A DNA stretch of 64,000 bases, from assembly GCA_903772945.1 (NCBI GenBank), contig CAICTM010000454.1, forward strand, positions 1 through 64,000. The letters run 5' to 3'. The stretch is from Seminavis robusta (taxonomy: Eukaryota; Bacillariophyta; Bacillariophyceae; Naviculales; Naviculaceae). Under the pieces are notes generated by a model that was given only the letters and a program-made list of their open reading frames with translations, ran no database searches and was not told where the DNA came from. The position numbers and the translations under genes are program-made. Below are positions 22,701 to 34,121 of this stretch, in pieces. Numbering within the stretch: position 1 is the stretch's first letter; each line of letters starts with the position of its first letter.

Positions 22701-25283
22701 GGCTGCGTTTTCTTCCGGAAGAAGCAACTGCAGGAGAGTCTCGTGAACATCAAACGGTGTCGTGTAGTACTTGGAGTTGTCGTGGAGGACCTCTCGCTGG
22801 GCTTGGGTTGTATATTTCGATGGCAAATGAATGTGAAACATGGGCTGCGACCGCTCCTTGAGACCCTGTCTCGTCATGAGGTAGTTTCCATAATGCAGTC
22901 CGTGATCGGACAGTAGCACAATGACAGTGTCGTCCCACACACTCGACGGCTCGTCTGGTGAAGAGTACAGATTCATGAGGAACTTCCACAACAAGTCGTC
23001 CAACGTCCCCGCCATCATCATGGAATCTTCGTGGGAATCGATAAAGTGGACAAAGGCGGCCCATGGCTGGTCGTCATCTGTGTTATTAGTATTGTAGGTA
23101 GTGATGAATTGTTGCGTATACTCGAGCAAATGTTCGGCCGCTCGTTTGCCTCCCAGACAATTGGGACGTTGAAAATCAAAACAAAACATGCGATTCAACT
23201 GTTCGCCATGATCGACTTGCGGATTGATGGATTGCAACATGTTGCTATTGGCAATGCACCCGTCTTCGGCCTTTAACGTGACATACTGTGCTGACGACTT
23301 TTTCAATCGATCCCACAACCAGACGCGTTCGGTATCGGCAATGGATTCTCGATTCCCAGCCGACAGCGGCACTCCACTGTAGAGGGCGGCCTGATTGGGT
23401 CCCGAGTTGTTTCCGACGGCCGTGTAGGAGGAAAACGAAGTGAAGTTGAGTTTTTGTTGGATCAAATAGCTGGTTTGAGGAAGAGTTCGATGAAACTGCG
23501 CTCGGCTAATGGGATCCATCATGAGTAGCAACAAGTTGGGTCGTCGACGTGTCTTTTTGGGTACTGCTGCTGGTTTTGGTGTTTGGGGCAGTATCCTCGT
23601 GGTACATGCAATGGTGGCGGCGGCAATATCGGGTGGAGCAAAGTATTTGCCGGCCGATTTCCGTTTGACGCCTCGGGGTGGTTTGCAGAGTTGGATGCGT
23701 GTACAGACGGCCTCGGATTGATTAAAATTGGGATGCGAGTGCCACAGCAAGAGTGGTTGATCCGACGATTGGTTGTGATGATTCATGTCCGTGGTGAGTG
23801 TGGGTGCGACGGGTTGGGTCCGATTCCGACAGGTAATGGTGACATTTTGATGGTTTTTGTCGTCCCATTGAATTCCGGCATACGTGGGATCGCACGGTTT
23901 GTAGACAATTTGTTCTTTGGAAACGGACTGTACCGTGTCACTGGCAAGTGGAATGGCGAGATCCAATCCTTGTGTGGCAAACACATATCCCCGAACCGGT
24001 TCGTATCGTGCGGAATGAATCAAGAAGGATTCAAACTTTTCGAGCCCCGCAAGGGTAATGTCGGCATTGGGATAAAACACATCGTGTTGGACATGGGAAA
24101 TGGACAAGAGTTGAACTTTGTACGAGTGTTGTTGCAGCAGCATTCGAATGGCGTCGATTCCATAGGGTAAAAAGTTGGGATCGGCTCCGAAACTGACGAC
24201 CATGTAGGTGACGGTGGATTGTTGGAGTAGTGTGTGTGCTTGTCGTAGTACTTCGTCGCTGCGATAGGAATCGACCATCATGAGCAGGAACCAACTGGGT
24301 CGTCCATCTTGATTGTTCCACCACGTTTCGATGGATGGTTCTTGTGCACTACTGATGGTGGCGTCATGTCCATCGTAAATGCCGTGAATGGTATGCTGCT
24401 GTGCATGTGCATGAATGAGAGCGGATCCCCCCACGGTATAGTTGATGTGTTTTTGCAATTCTTGTGGTTGTTGTGGATTGTTTTTGTTGTCTTTTTGCAA
24501 TAAGAGCTGTGCGACCGTGGGAGCATCTTGTGAGACAACTAGAATGTTGGATTGTGCAATTTTCCTGGAACAGACTCGAGTGACAAAATCTCTCATGACA
24601 AACCCAAAAAGAGTGCGAGGACTCTTGGGTAGATATCCAGGGATTCGTTGTGGAGCATATTGGAGTTCTGGATGATGATTATCATCATGGTCATCTCTAT
24701 AAGCAGCTTGTCTCCTTTGAGCATAGGTAATATCAGCAATATTTCTTCTTGTTTTTGTGTTGAATGGAATTCTGTGTTCTTGTTCTTGGTGCAGTTTTGG
24801 TAGTATTGGTTTCTTGGAGTCTGGCTTGTATAGCTGCTTGTACTTGTAGTTGTTTTGTGAGTTTTTGGATTCTTCCAGTCTTTGCAAAAGTTTGGGTTTG
24901 TCTTTTTGTTTTCTGGAAGGTGGAGGATGATTGAGTATCAATTCTTCCTTACTCTTTCTACTATGCATAGCAGTATGATCATTAGGAGGAGTATCATTTT
25001 GTTCTTCTTTTGGAAATATCGTGTTCAACATGACATTGACATTGGTAGAAAGGAAGAGTAGACCCCCCACAAAAAAGAGCCAAAACCAAACCGTGCTCCA
25101 ACCAGTACCAGGTCCCCAAAGCTGACTTTTTTTCCGTCTTCGATGTCCTTGGACGCTACCGGTACCACCATTACCATTCCCAATGGCACTACTAGTAGTA
25201 GTACCAAGATGGCGGTTATTGGAGGGAGGATGGGCTCTGGACCGGACACGGCCAATGCCATTCACACTAGTACCACTCGTCAT
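19740..25283 (-). CDS. Type II membrane protein: two DUF229/sulfatase-fold modules plus methyltransferase-like C-terminus
   Basis: The first frame (25,283-21,549) has a cytoplasmic tail, a membrane anchor at about residues 62-82 and a low-complexity stem. A first alkaline-phosphatase-superfamily module follows: RRRPNLLLLMMD, then VGNNSGPNQAALYSG (the DUF229 signature in place of the sulfatase Cys motif), and LLSDHGLHYG. A second module begins at RRRPSIMFIEVDS. Its continuation past an in-frame TAA at 21,549-21,551 stays in the same frame to about 21,261. An intron of about 96 bases (21,260-21,165) then leads to FVVRSDHGMQG, the metal-site end of module two. Last comes a methyltransferase-like part with LCETGFGAGHGSA. 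A Golgi or cell-surface enzyme acting on sugars or phosphate/sulfate esters is likely. The TAA makes the gene either two products, a null allele, or a sequence error. Confidence 0.7.
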
Positions 25284-26339
25284 TGGTCAATCTCAATGGA
25301 TGGGGTATAATAGTAGAGTGATAATGGTAATGGTAGGGGTATACCAATGACAGCAAGATACTCTTGGATAATCAAAAATGGGGCACCCTGCTACTATCTA
25401 TCTGCCAAAGGTGACAGTGCAGAGATCAGGTAGTTGTTTGACAGATTGGTCTAAACTACTACTCCTACTAGTATGGATAGGATGACTAATATTACCCTTC
25501 AATGGATGGATCCTTTGCTTGGGGGTGGATGGATTTTACCGTTGATAGCGCGGATGAGCGAATTGGGGGGAAAATAAATAAATAAATTTACAGTAAAAAG
25601 CTTAGCGTGGAAACTCAGTCAGCGTCGTGGAAAGTCAGACCGCATGTTGGAAGAACCCAAGCATCGATCGACTTGTGCCTGGTAGATCTACCGCGCCGTA
25701 CAGTACGGTACCAGTCTTGCTTACTTAGACGCGCGAATTGTTCAGTCAGTTCAGTCGAGCGAGCTGTCGCAGTTGTTTCCGCGACTGTACTAGTAGCTAT
25801 CTAGCTGGCTAGCTCTAGCTAGCTAGCTTCCGGTAAAGTCTGAGTATTTCTAGTCTAAAACTACTGTTGGCATTGCATCACACTTCCGTCAATTTCAAGA
25901 AGCCTTCAGCAATGTCCGGAAACTGTGGTTTCAATTCATGGTTTTAGTTAGTTTCATTCTGAGAGAATGATAAACTAGCATCCCCAATTTGTGAAAACCA
26001 GCCAAACAAAACCACACACCAAATTAACGTTTTTCCGTGCATTTGTTTCAATTTCAAATACATAAAGCTAATTTCACAACTGTGTTACTGTCAAAATAGT
26101 AGAGTTGTCTCCCGTTTCCGGCCATTGAGTCAAATGTTCGCGGAACAATAATTGAGTCTTCCATCAATTTCAAGAACCCTTCAGATTCTGGTAGCTGTAG
26201 CTGTAGCTAGCGCACTCAAAAGTTTTGGGACTTGGATGCTGTACTGCCGTATGGGTGTTGCAAAAGTTGCAGCCTCATGTTTCTCTCATAATATACGATA
26301 TCATTGAAAGTAAGCTAGACTAGTTCCACAATTCAATTC
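25284..26339. other. Divergent promoter region
   Basis: About 1 kb between the DUF229 gene and the LRR-like fragment, which point away from each other. It contains clusters of agctagct near 25,795-25,830 and AT-rich stretches near 25,570-25,590. No gene is seen. Confidence 0.4.
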
Positions 26340-26939
26340 ATGAACATGGTCTCCACGGATTCATCTCGACCCGATCCTCCCGACTACCAGCAAGAGGAAG
26401 GAGAAAGTCCATGGGACGGCATTGGTCCCGATAGCACCAACTGTGTGAGGAGGCACCCTTCATGGCTGCCAACGGATATGTGTCATTTGAAAGGATCTGC
26501 CGTGGGCCCCACAGATGCTGCTGCTTCTCTTGTTACTGGAACCAACAACAACAACGACAATGAGGATGGCCCGCATGGCACAATCTTGGCCAATGCCCGT
26601 TTGGTCGAGACGGAACTGGAACCTGTTGTCAGTGCACATGTGTTGGAGCAGCAGCAGTCCACACCATGTAGTACATGTGTGCCGGACACCAACACGGTTG
26701 GTGGGAGGCGACTGCTCTGTGCCATTGTTGTCATTGCTGTTGCGCTGTCCGCCGTCGCCATTACAGGAATTCTTTGCGCATCCGGAGTTTGTACTTCCAA
26801 AGAGGAAGATCCGCCCATCACTAGTTTCACTACGGAACAAGGAACTTTTGCAGCGTCAAGCAGTCCTTCCGTGGTGTTTCAAGAATCCATCCGTCCTCTG
26901 CTGGTTGTAACAACACTGCTGCTTTTAGTGTGTGGCTGA
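26340..26939 (+). CDS. Membrane-anchored N-terminal fragment resembling diatom LRR receptor proteins
   Basis: Frame of 199 residues. A polar N-terminus (1-122) with a poly-Asn patch and a GTILANARLVETE stretch precedes a strong membrane helix at about 125-147, flanked by GGRR before and Cys residues after. In many diatom leucine-rich-repeat proteins this order (acidic tail, ANAxLVE, membrane helix) stands before the LRR domain. Here no LRRs follow: the frame ends in a second hydrophobic stretch (about 185-198), which could be a GPI-like or second anchor, or chance reading after a truncation. Whether it is a small two-anchor membrane protein or a broken receptor gene cannot be decided from this window. 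Confidence 0.5.
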   Translation: MNMVSTDSSRPDPPDYQQEEGESPWDGIGPDSTNCVRRHPSWLPTDMCHLKGSAVGPTDAAASLVTGTNNNNDNEDGPHGTILANARLVETELEPVVSAHVLEQQQSTPCSTCVPDTNTVGGRRLLCAIVVIAVALSAVAITGILCASGVCTSKEEDPPITSFTTEQGTFAASSSPSVVFQESIRPLLVVTTLLLLVCG

Positions 26940-27137
26940 GTTGAAGCTAGTCTACTAGCTAGTTGCAGTACCCAAAGATCAAGTGAGCTTTGCTGTGTTG
27001 GTTGGTTCTGTATGACGGCTTTCAATCTAGCTCGCCACCACGCCTTCTGGACGCTCGGGATCACTGCAACTAGCTAACTACATGTACTAGACATAGTTGT
27101 AGCTAGATATACCATTATTTGTATTCTCTAGGTTCTG

Positions 27138-27884
27138 TTAGAATACTGACTGTTTGGTATTGCGCCATTCATCTTTGGTGGCGGGTATTGGTTGGCTTTG
27201 GTGTTCTTCCCATCGACTACTAGAGCTAGAGCTCTCATTAAGATTGCTGACAGGCAAAGGCCGCCCATTAGATCGATGTTCGTGTCGTATCCGTAAATCT
27301 CCATGCAATTCTTCGACGACGCATGTCAAGACGGCACGATCTTCTTGTCGTATTCCTTTATAGGAAAAGATTTGATCGACGGTATAAATGACGACGGCCA
27401 CCAATCCTCCCGCCAATAGTTGGACGCGATCGACTCGTACTAAAGCAAACTCGTGCAATTGAATGTCGTCGTGACAAAAGAGATCAATGAAACCGCACGA
27501 GTCCAATGGATTCCCCGAAGGACGGACCATTTGGTAACTCGCGGCATGATACTTTTCGTAGAACGCCTTCCAGCATTCCCGCGATTTGCTGTGAATGTTG
27601 GAATTCAGGTCGTCGTAGAAATCGTGCAGCAGCGCCGTGACCGAATCGGGACGTAGCAAACGGCGACTACTACTTGTGGTAGCACTAGTAGTAGCCGTAT
27701 GAATGGTGGGACCACTCTCCATGGCCGTCGTTGTTTGAGACTCTTCTTCCGTCTCGTCGTCCACGTCATCGTCGTCGTAGTCTTTCATGGGGCGACGCAA
27801 CGGCAATCGAGGAGGATCGCAACGGTTGCTGGGGCGCTTATTCATGGGTTGCCTGATGCTGCTTCTAGTGGACTTGATCATCAT
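27138..27884 (-). CDS. NTF2/SnoaL-like domain protein
   Basis: Frame of 248 residues. The first 75 are basic then strongly acidic (DYDDDDVDDETEEE) and Thr/Ser-rich. From about residue 80 to 205 the pattern FYEKYHAASYQMVRPSGN, GFIDLFCHDD, VDRVQLLAGGLVAVV and FSYKGIRQEDRA fits the cone-shaped NTF2-like fold seen in many small diatom proteins of the SnoaL-like group. Residues about 205-248 are a polar tail. Such domains bind small ligands or act as isomerases or scaffolds; no catalytic residues can be assigned. No signal peptide or membrane helix. The first of two adjacent Mets is taken as the start. Confidence 0.65.
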   Translation of the reverse strand: MMIKSTRSSIRQPMNKRPSNRCDPPRLPLRRPMKDYDDDDVDDETEEESQTTTAMESGPTIHTATTSATTSSSRRLLRPDSVTALLHDFYDDLNSNIHSKSRECWKAFYEKYHAASYQMVRPSGNPLDSCGFIDLFCHDDIQLHEFALVRVDRVQLLAGGLVAVVIYTVDQIFSYKGIRQEDRAVLTCVVEELHGDLRIRHEHRSNGRPLPVSNLNESSSSSSRWEEHQSQPIPATKDEWRNTKQSVF

Positions 27885-29708
27885 GATGCTGTAAACCTAT
27901 ACAGAGGGGTATCAGACTGTGCTCCCTTTGTCTGTTTGTGAGAGTGCACCTGAGCTACCGGTAGCTAGGTCGCCATTCGATATCTTGGGCAAGCAAGCTG
28001 TCACCAAGAATAGCGATGGCAACTGTTGCAGTCATCGAAGCGAATGGCGTGTCGGCGTCCTCGGTGTTATTCTAATAAAATTTTGCGCAAGAAGGCCAAG
28101 TTCACGAACGTGGTCACTCGATAACAAAAACAATTATTGGACGTTGAAGACGACTTTAATCTTGAGACTTCTTAAATACACAAGATGGGACAAGATGTCT
28201 GTTTGTAATGACTACTTACAGCCGATAGGAGTACTTACTGTAAATAGTTGTACAGTATGACACGAATCCTGCGAAAATCAAGTTCTAGCGACATAAGGCA
28301 CAACCTGTACCGGTGAAATTGTGACTGTTGCTTGCCACCAACCGGTATCCTGGTTTGTAGATACAGTAGATAGATGATGAGCAAAAGTTCAAACTACTGT
28401 TCGAAGCGTTCGTCGCAGCAAATTTCCAGACATAACATTAATTAAGGAAAGCTGACGTTGTGTCGTCACCATGACTCTCCAATATATCCAATTTTTGGAA
28501 ACAAAACAGCTGTCTGTTGATCGGGAGGAGACCTACCAGGCTAGCTAGAAGCTAGACTATGGTAGAGGGAGCTTTCTTTGATAGCGGGATCCGAGTTGGG
28601 TTCATAGTTGCAAGTCGGAGCAAGTGAATACATGTACATGTACGACGCATCTGTAGCTCTAGCTAGCTAGATGATACATACAAGTACATGTAGCCAGCCA
28701 AGGCATGCCCCTGGGAGCTGCGTTTCTTTGCATTGAAAGGTTACCGGTACGCTGGCTGGAGGATCCAAACTCGCAGCCTGCCTCAGAGCGTCAAGGATCT
28801 GACCACCCTACTACATGTAATCGATGGATCTTCCACCAAACTGTCAAGGAGAGTCGGATATCGTACTACATGTAGCTAGTATTACTCACCGTGAGAGTTT
28901 CGCACCATGTTTCAAGAACCCACGCACATCCAGCCGTCCTCTCCTTTCCGATCCTACCGGGGATGGTAACCATTCCAGTTTAGACAAGGCGAAGATACAT
29001 GCAGCAACCTTGATTCATCATTCTGTGTGCATGCATTGTGTTTCCTATAGCTTGGCTGTTGTTCTGTTAATTAAAATTTTGTTTGAGTGACAGTCCAAGT
29101 GTTACTTGCTATTGCTAGTACGGTACTTTGTGTGCTCATTCTAAGGAGGATATAGACACTTCAAATCAAGATCCCTCGGAACATACTTTCAAGCTAGTAG
29201 GGATGTTGCCCTTACTATGAGGGCGCAAGCACCGCCTATAGTCAACCCAGTGGAGGTCCAAGTCTTTGAAGTTGACGCACGGCAGGAAACTGCCGAATAC
29301 CACTGACTCCCGCAATGACTCAACAAAATCTGTATATTGAATCAAACAACATACTAGAGATACGCTGCTCGATCTTCTAACGGACTTGCTCCTCGGATCT
29401 ATAGATAGATAGTCCATCCATGTAGAGCCAAAACGATCGATGGCCCCTGCATGGCTCTGCAGAATGTGACTCGACTCGACTTGACTCGTACCATGCAGCA
29501 ACCAACGTCTCCGGCGTCCATGTTTTTCGTTGTTGTTCCTTTTTCAAGGGCCACTCGACTCGGAATCCCCGATTTTGCCCTAGTCCCATGCACTTTCTTG
29601 TGTCGGGGGGTCGACGAACGATTGTCGGGTTGGGGATTCTGCCTATTATACCACCGCAATGAATCCCTCGCTTATTCATTTTGGTATTCTTCCCACACAC
29701 CACTGCAT
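27885..29708. other. Long intergenic region
   Basis: About 1.8 kb without a supported gene. It has several agctagct and catgtacatgtac palindromic words (near 28,540, 28,632 and 28,660). A plus-strand 88-residue frame at 28,824-29,090 has no recognisable features and is not called. Confidence 0.4.
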
Positions 29709-30956
29709 TTATTGTTTCTTGCTTATTTGCGTCGTCGCTTTGGCGTTTTTGGGAGCCAGCTTCCACCACAAGTTCAGTTGTGGATGTCGCTTCTTGGTGA
29801 CTTCCTGAATGACCAAATCGGTCAAATTTTTGGGATCACGAGACGACCAATTGACGACGTGTTTGGGACCTCGGAATCCTCCGTACTGATAGACGTCATA
29901 TCCCGCCTCGGCAATGAGTTGTACAGCGGCACGACTGTCGTGAATTTCGGACCTCGTCCGAGCGGAAACTTCCATGAAAATGTTGCGAATGAGATGACTG
30001 CTCAGTAGGCGTGTGGCGCCCTGTACGACGTGGAGTTCGTATCCTTCGACGTCGACTTTGAAAAGGGCAATGACAGGGCGATTGGTATTACTACTGGAGA
30101 TGAACCATCCGCGACTCTCGGCAAAAGCATCCAACGTAATGACGGGCAACGTACTGTTGGAGAGAGTGTGGTCGTTGGGTTGTGCCACGAAATTGCCCGC
30201 TCCAGGATTGTACACTTCGTGAAAGACCATTTTTCCCACGTCTTTTCCAATTCCATAAGGATGACAATTGACCGTGGATTGTTGTGATAGTTGTCTTGAT
30301 TGTCGTCTGATTTCATACTCGTTGGGCAACCAATGATTGATTTGTAAACTCTGACAGATGCGAAAGGCATTGACACGATTGGGTTCAAAGGCATCCACTA
30401 CAATATTCCCGTGATGGCCCGCGGAAAGGAGTGAAAAGTAGCCAATATTGGCACCGACATCCAAGACACGTACGGTAGTACCGACGGGTTCACTAGACAC
30501 AGTCTCGTTGAGCACGGCGGAAAATGCCGCCGTGAGTGCCGTCTCGTAGTAATGGCCCCATTTGACAATGGACCATCGAGCCGGGTCGAATTGTTCATTG
30601 TGCAAGGCAATGGTGAAGAAGGGATATCCGTCCGTCACACGTGTGAATTGTTTGCCATGATTGGGATCTTGAAACTCTGGAACGTAATCCCGCAGCGGCA
30701 GTCGGTAGTGTGGAATATCCCGCAGCCATTCTTGACAGGACAAAGGAGGATATTGGGAAGGAAAATTGGAGTTGGCTTGCTGCTGTACTGCTTGTACTTG
30801 CAGCAACGGCCGAGGATTCGTCTCATCGTCAATGATTCCCGCAGAGACCAGCAGAAAGACTACCAAAACCGATAGAAACACACAGGCCACAGAAACTTGA
30901 ATGGCATGTTCCCGATACCACGGTCTTCGACTCAGCTGCTGTCGCGTTATCTTCAT
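29709..30956 (-). CDS. FkbM-family methyltransferase, type II membrane protein
   Basis: Frame of 415 residues. A short basic tail and a membrane helix at about residues 20-41 suggest a Golgi- or ER-anchored type II topology. The SAM-binding motif I, VRVLDVGANIGYFSLL, lies at about 162-177, the acidic motif II, VDAFEPN, at about 187-193, and the FkbM-typical FKVDVEGYE at about 299-307. The C-terminal EAGYDVYQYGG is also usual for the family. These enzymes O-methylate sugars or other secondary metabolites; the substrate here is unknown. The frame is intact and the methyltransferase core has the usual length. It runs toward the NTF2-like gene in the same direction, about 1.8 kb away. Confidence 0.88.
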   Translation of the reverse strand: MKITRQQLSRRPWYREHAIQVSVACVFLSVLVVFLLVSAGIIDDETNPRPLLQVQAVQQQANSNFPSQYPPLSCQEWLRDIPHYRLPLRDYVPEFQDPNHGKQFTRVTDGYPFFTIALHNEQFDPARWSIVKWGHYYETALTAAFSAVLNETVSSEPVGTTVRVLDVGANIGYFSLLSAGHHGNIVVDAFEPNRVNAFRICQSLQINHWLPNEYEIRRQSRQLSQQSTVNCHPYGIGKDVGKMVFHEVYNPGAGNFVAQPNDHTLSNSTLPVITLDAFAESRGWFISSSNTNRPVIALFKVDVEGYELHVVQGATRLLSSHLIRNIFMEVSARTRSEIHDSRAAVQLIAEAGYDVYQYGGFRGPKHVVNWSSRDPKNLTDLVIQEVTKKRHPQLNLWWKLAPKNAKATTQISKKQ

Positions 30957-31675
30957 TCCAACAATACAACTTTGTATATAGACACTGCTTATTGCAATTT
31001 GACTGTTTTGTGTATTATAGTTTTAACTCTTGCTTCTGCAGCCTAAATTTTGAAATTAATGAGAAACAAATGACTTCGTCAAGCAACAGGATCCATCTTT
31101 GGCGACGATGAGGATCCTGGATTTCGGATGCAATATTTCGAAAACTGCTCTTCAGATATAAGGTTAAAGGATAATACTTACACAAGAAAAGCGTGGTCCG
31201 CAAACGTGGAACTTCAACAGAGTCGCAGGTACGTACAAGTATGGTATATCTAGTCTACCGTAACCACCACCAATGCCGTAGCTCTGCCTAGCTTACCCCC
31301 CCCGCCGCTCCTTATCTCATCTATTTTGTATTTATTATCATTGTCCTCTAGTACCGGTACTGTACAGTGCGGAGCGCTCATATTTCTGCCCAGCTGGCAG
31401 CCATTTAGTTGGAGTGTACTACCATTCATGCAGCCAAGGATGGTCCAACAAGTAGCTATAGTAAGTAGGCTCTCTGCTTAAAACACAATTGAATGGTACG
31501 ATTGATTGAAGATTCGTTTCTCTGACCAGCTGCTCAGTCCTTTGCTGCACTCTATAAAACCCCACTTTTAAGGTGTGAAAACAAATACCGGTACTAAATA
31601 GATGCGTTAATAAGGAGCGAGGGGGTCGGTTCCGTATGGACCGGGACCTGTACTTATCCTCGGCGTTCGAGTGGT
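30957..31675. other. Divergent promoter region
   Basis: About 720 bases between two genes that point away from each other. A TATAAAA lies at 31,554-31,560 on the plus strand. A 'gttaataaggagcgaggggg' stretch near 31,605-31,625 recurs in similar form near 36,190. Confidence 0.45.
31554..31560 (+). promoter_or_regulatory. Candidate TATA box
   Basis: TATAAAA in the context ctctataaaacccc, about 120 bases before the first Met of the Cys-rich membrane protein and about 350 bases before its better-placed second Met. A start of transcription near 31,585-31,590 would fit either start codon. Confidence 0.4.
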
Positions 31676-33610
31676 TTGAAGTCTAGCGTGGTTGTCCAAC
31701 GTGGATACGACAGGCGAATGCCTCGCACTTCCGTGTGTCAGTCGGGGATAAAGATCCGGGCATCAGAACAGATCGCCACACAAGATTCGATTCGATCTGG
31801 TCCGCATTTTTGCCTTGGGAGTAATAGTGTGATCAAGGCCTTGCTGCATGATCAAAAACAGATTGCTTGGAAAGGCAGCCCAAATAATATAGGTACGGTA
31901 CAAGCGACGACAATGGCTCCAGCTAGCAGCCTTCATGACCGAGATTATTCTCATCAGATGGAAGGAGGAATCTCTGGTGGTGTAAGTGCCGAAAGTGCCG
32001 TTGGCAGCATTGGCTGTCACTCTCCCGTGGGAAACTCGACGGGCGCTTTTGAGGACCGACCAAGAGCCCAACCATCCCCTCGAGACGAAGACAATCCAAC
32101 TGTATCAGCCTGCCATGGGATATTACCCAGTTGGTCTCGTTCCGTGACCACAGCCGTGGCTGTCACCACGTTTGTGCTCTTAGCTAATATCCTCCTCCTC
32201 AGCGCTACCAGAACGACCACCCTGAACAACACATCATCCGTCCTCGAGAAATCCCACAAACGATACCTCAAGGCCCAAGAGGGTCGGAGGTTGTTTCCCT
32301 CCAATGGAAATGGATATTGGCAACTGAATTTGGCAGTTGGCCGGGTTGAAAAACTGATACCCATTCGTCGGCCCAAAAAGGACAAGACGGAACAACAACC
32401 AGCAACCAACGGCAAGAGGAAGAAAGATCCACTTCTACTAGAAACCACGGGCAATAACAACAACAACAATAAACAGTCTTCCGGCCGTTGCAATATCCAT
32501 ACCACTTGTCGCAGTTGTGTCAACAGCGCTGGCACCAGCTGTGTCTTTGTGGCGGGGGAATGCTTCTCGGATTGTTCCCAGGGAGACGACACTGGCGCTT
32601 CTTGCTACTATGCCGCATTGGATCCTGATGAAGGAAATGGCAATGTCGTTTGTGACCGCTACGATGCCGACAATGCGGCTTGTACCAGCCAGAACAACTG
32701 TCCCGACTGTATCCACAAGCTCAAAAGCGACAAGACTCCCTGTCAGTGGTATCCAGAGGCATTTGGTGGCGTGGGCGCCTGTTTTGGAGGAGGCACGGGG
32801 CCTTTTGGAACCGGACAGATCACTTGTGGTGACAACAGCGAGGACAATCCTACTAGTACAGAAGCACCCAGTCAGACACTACCCATGGAGGATACTACCG
32901 GTACTTCCAATTGCACGGTAGCCACGGAAATCCTTCGAGATGAATTGTGTGGGCTCTTTTGTGACTGTTCCGAAACCTGTCCTGCCACGGACAACAACAT
33001 TGTGTTGATCCCGACAGCCACTGCCATGGAGGCTCTACTCTCTTTCGACTTGGAAATTGCCACGGAAAATGGAGCGTGTCAAGTCGTCGAATATCTGGGA
33101 GATGACCAAACTACATCGCCGGATTCGCTACCAATCGCCACCACCACCAAGCAAATGTCAATGTCGTCGCAAGTGGGAGTTGTCATTGCCAATTTTGAAA
33201 TGACATGTGAGGCAGACTACGAGTGGACCTATTCCTTTTTCAATGGTGCTGGAACCATGGCGTGGATCGTCCGGGATGGGTTTGTAACGACAACGTGGCA
33301 ACAACAACTGGAGAATGAATTGGAGCCGTCACTGAGCATTTCGCAATGCGATGCGTCGGTCACGGTCTCCGATTTGGAGTTGTCGGGCTCGGTGGCGGAT
33401 TCTATTCTGAACACGTTCGAACGTTTAGTGAGCGACATGATGGAGAATCTAGTCAGCGAAGCACTCTGCACAGAAATCGCAAGCATCGCCGGCAACATCG
33501 ATTCGTTGCCGTGCGATCACAATGCCACGGAAGAAGCGCTAGAGAGTCCGATGCTTGACGAGGCATTTGGAAACAACACCTACAATTCATCTATCGACAA
33601 CCAGCATTGA
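31676..33610 (+). CDS. Cys-rich type II membrane protein of unknown function
   Basis: Open frame of 644 residues. A membrane helix at about 157-176 separates a cytoplasmic N-terminus from a large outer part. Residues about 265-390 are Cys-rich (RCNIHTTCRSCVNSAGTSC, NNCPDCIHKLKS), similar in look to PSI-type or other small disulfide modules. The C-terminal 200 residues alternate beta-like stretches and end in a conserved-looking block (SQCDASVTVSDLELSGSV, FERLVSDMMENLVSEALC) that faintly recalls lipid-binding BPI/TULIP-type proteins; this is a weak comparison. The Met at 31,913 (context gacaATGGCT) is an attractive alternative start that would still keep the membrane helix. Confidence 0.65.
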   Translation: MKSSVVVQRGYDRRMPRTSVCQSGIKIRASEQIATQDSIRSGPHFCLGSNSVIKALLHDQKQIAWKGSPNNIGTVQATTMAPASSLHDRDYSHQMEGGISGGVSAESAVGSIGCHSPVGNSTGAFEDRPRAQPSPRDEDNPTVSACHGILPSWSRSVTTAVAVTTFVLLANILLLSATRTTTLNNTSSVLEKSHKRYLKAQEGRRLFPSNGNGYWQLNLAVGRVEKLIPIRRPKKDKTEQQPATNGKRKKDPLLLETTGNNNNNNKQSSGRCNIHTTCRSCVNSAGTSCVFVAGECFSDCSQGDDTGASCYYAALDPDEGNGNVVCDRYDADNAACTSQNNCPDCIHKLKSDKTPCQWYPEAFGGVGACFGGGTGPFGTGQITCGDNSEDNPTSTEAPSQTLPMEDTTGTSNCTVATEILRDELCGLFCDCSETCPATDNNIVLIPTATAMEALLSFDLEIATENGACQVVEYLGDDQTTSPDSLPIATTTKQMSMSSQVGVVIANFEMTCEADYEWTYSFFNGAGTMAWIVRDGFVTTTWQQQLENELEPSLSISQCDASVTVSDLELSGSVADSILNTFERLVSDMMENLVSEALCTEIASIAGNIDSLPCDHNATEEALESPMLDEAFGNNTYNSSIDNQH

Positions 33611-34121
33611 TTCAAAAAGATTTGAACGTCTAAACAAGCAAAAGTATATCGTATCCGTGTGGCATGTTGGCTCCTTGATCAGCCAACCAGTACCCGAGAG
33701 GAGGAGGGTTCCGCCACGATGTTGCCGTCGTTCAAGCTGTCTGCCCAGCATTGTTGTTGTACAAGCAGTCGATCTCCCTCGCTACTTCTACTAAGAGGAC
33801 GTTGTGGCGTCGTGACGGGTGCGGGTTGATTCACTTTTTCCTTGAGCAACGCGAAAAGTATAGCCTCTGATCTGTCGTATCAGGACCAACTCTAATTCCG
33901 ATGGAGACGGATCCCCACGAAAACTTAAAGACAGACCAACCCAAGGAGGCCAGCGAAAGGAAAAGGGAGCCAAAGGTCAATGACTAGTGATGCAGATCTA
34001 GATTGCCGAGGGAAAAATTGTAGAAGCAGCAACACACGGGAACCGTCGAGGACCATCAATGTTCTAAAGGGTAAGGGGAAGGAAGGCATTGGCAATTTTA
34101 CCGCTTCTGGACCTTCCCAAA
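33611..34121. other. Intergenic, convergent 3' ends
   Basis: About 510 bases between two genes ending toward each other. No gene or repeat recognised. Confidence 0.4.

Noticed and set aside
28824-29090. Possible 88-residue gene
   Set aside because: No conserved motif, no promoter signal, and a composition like the surrounding intergenic DNA.
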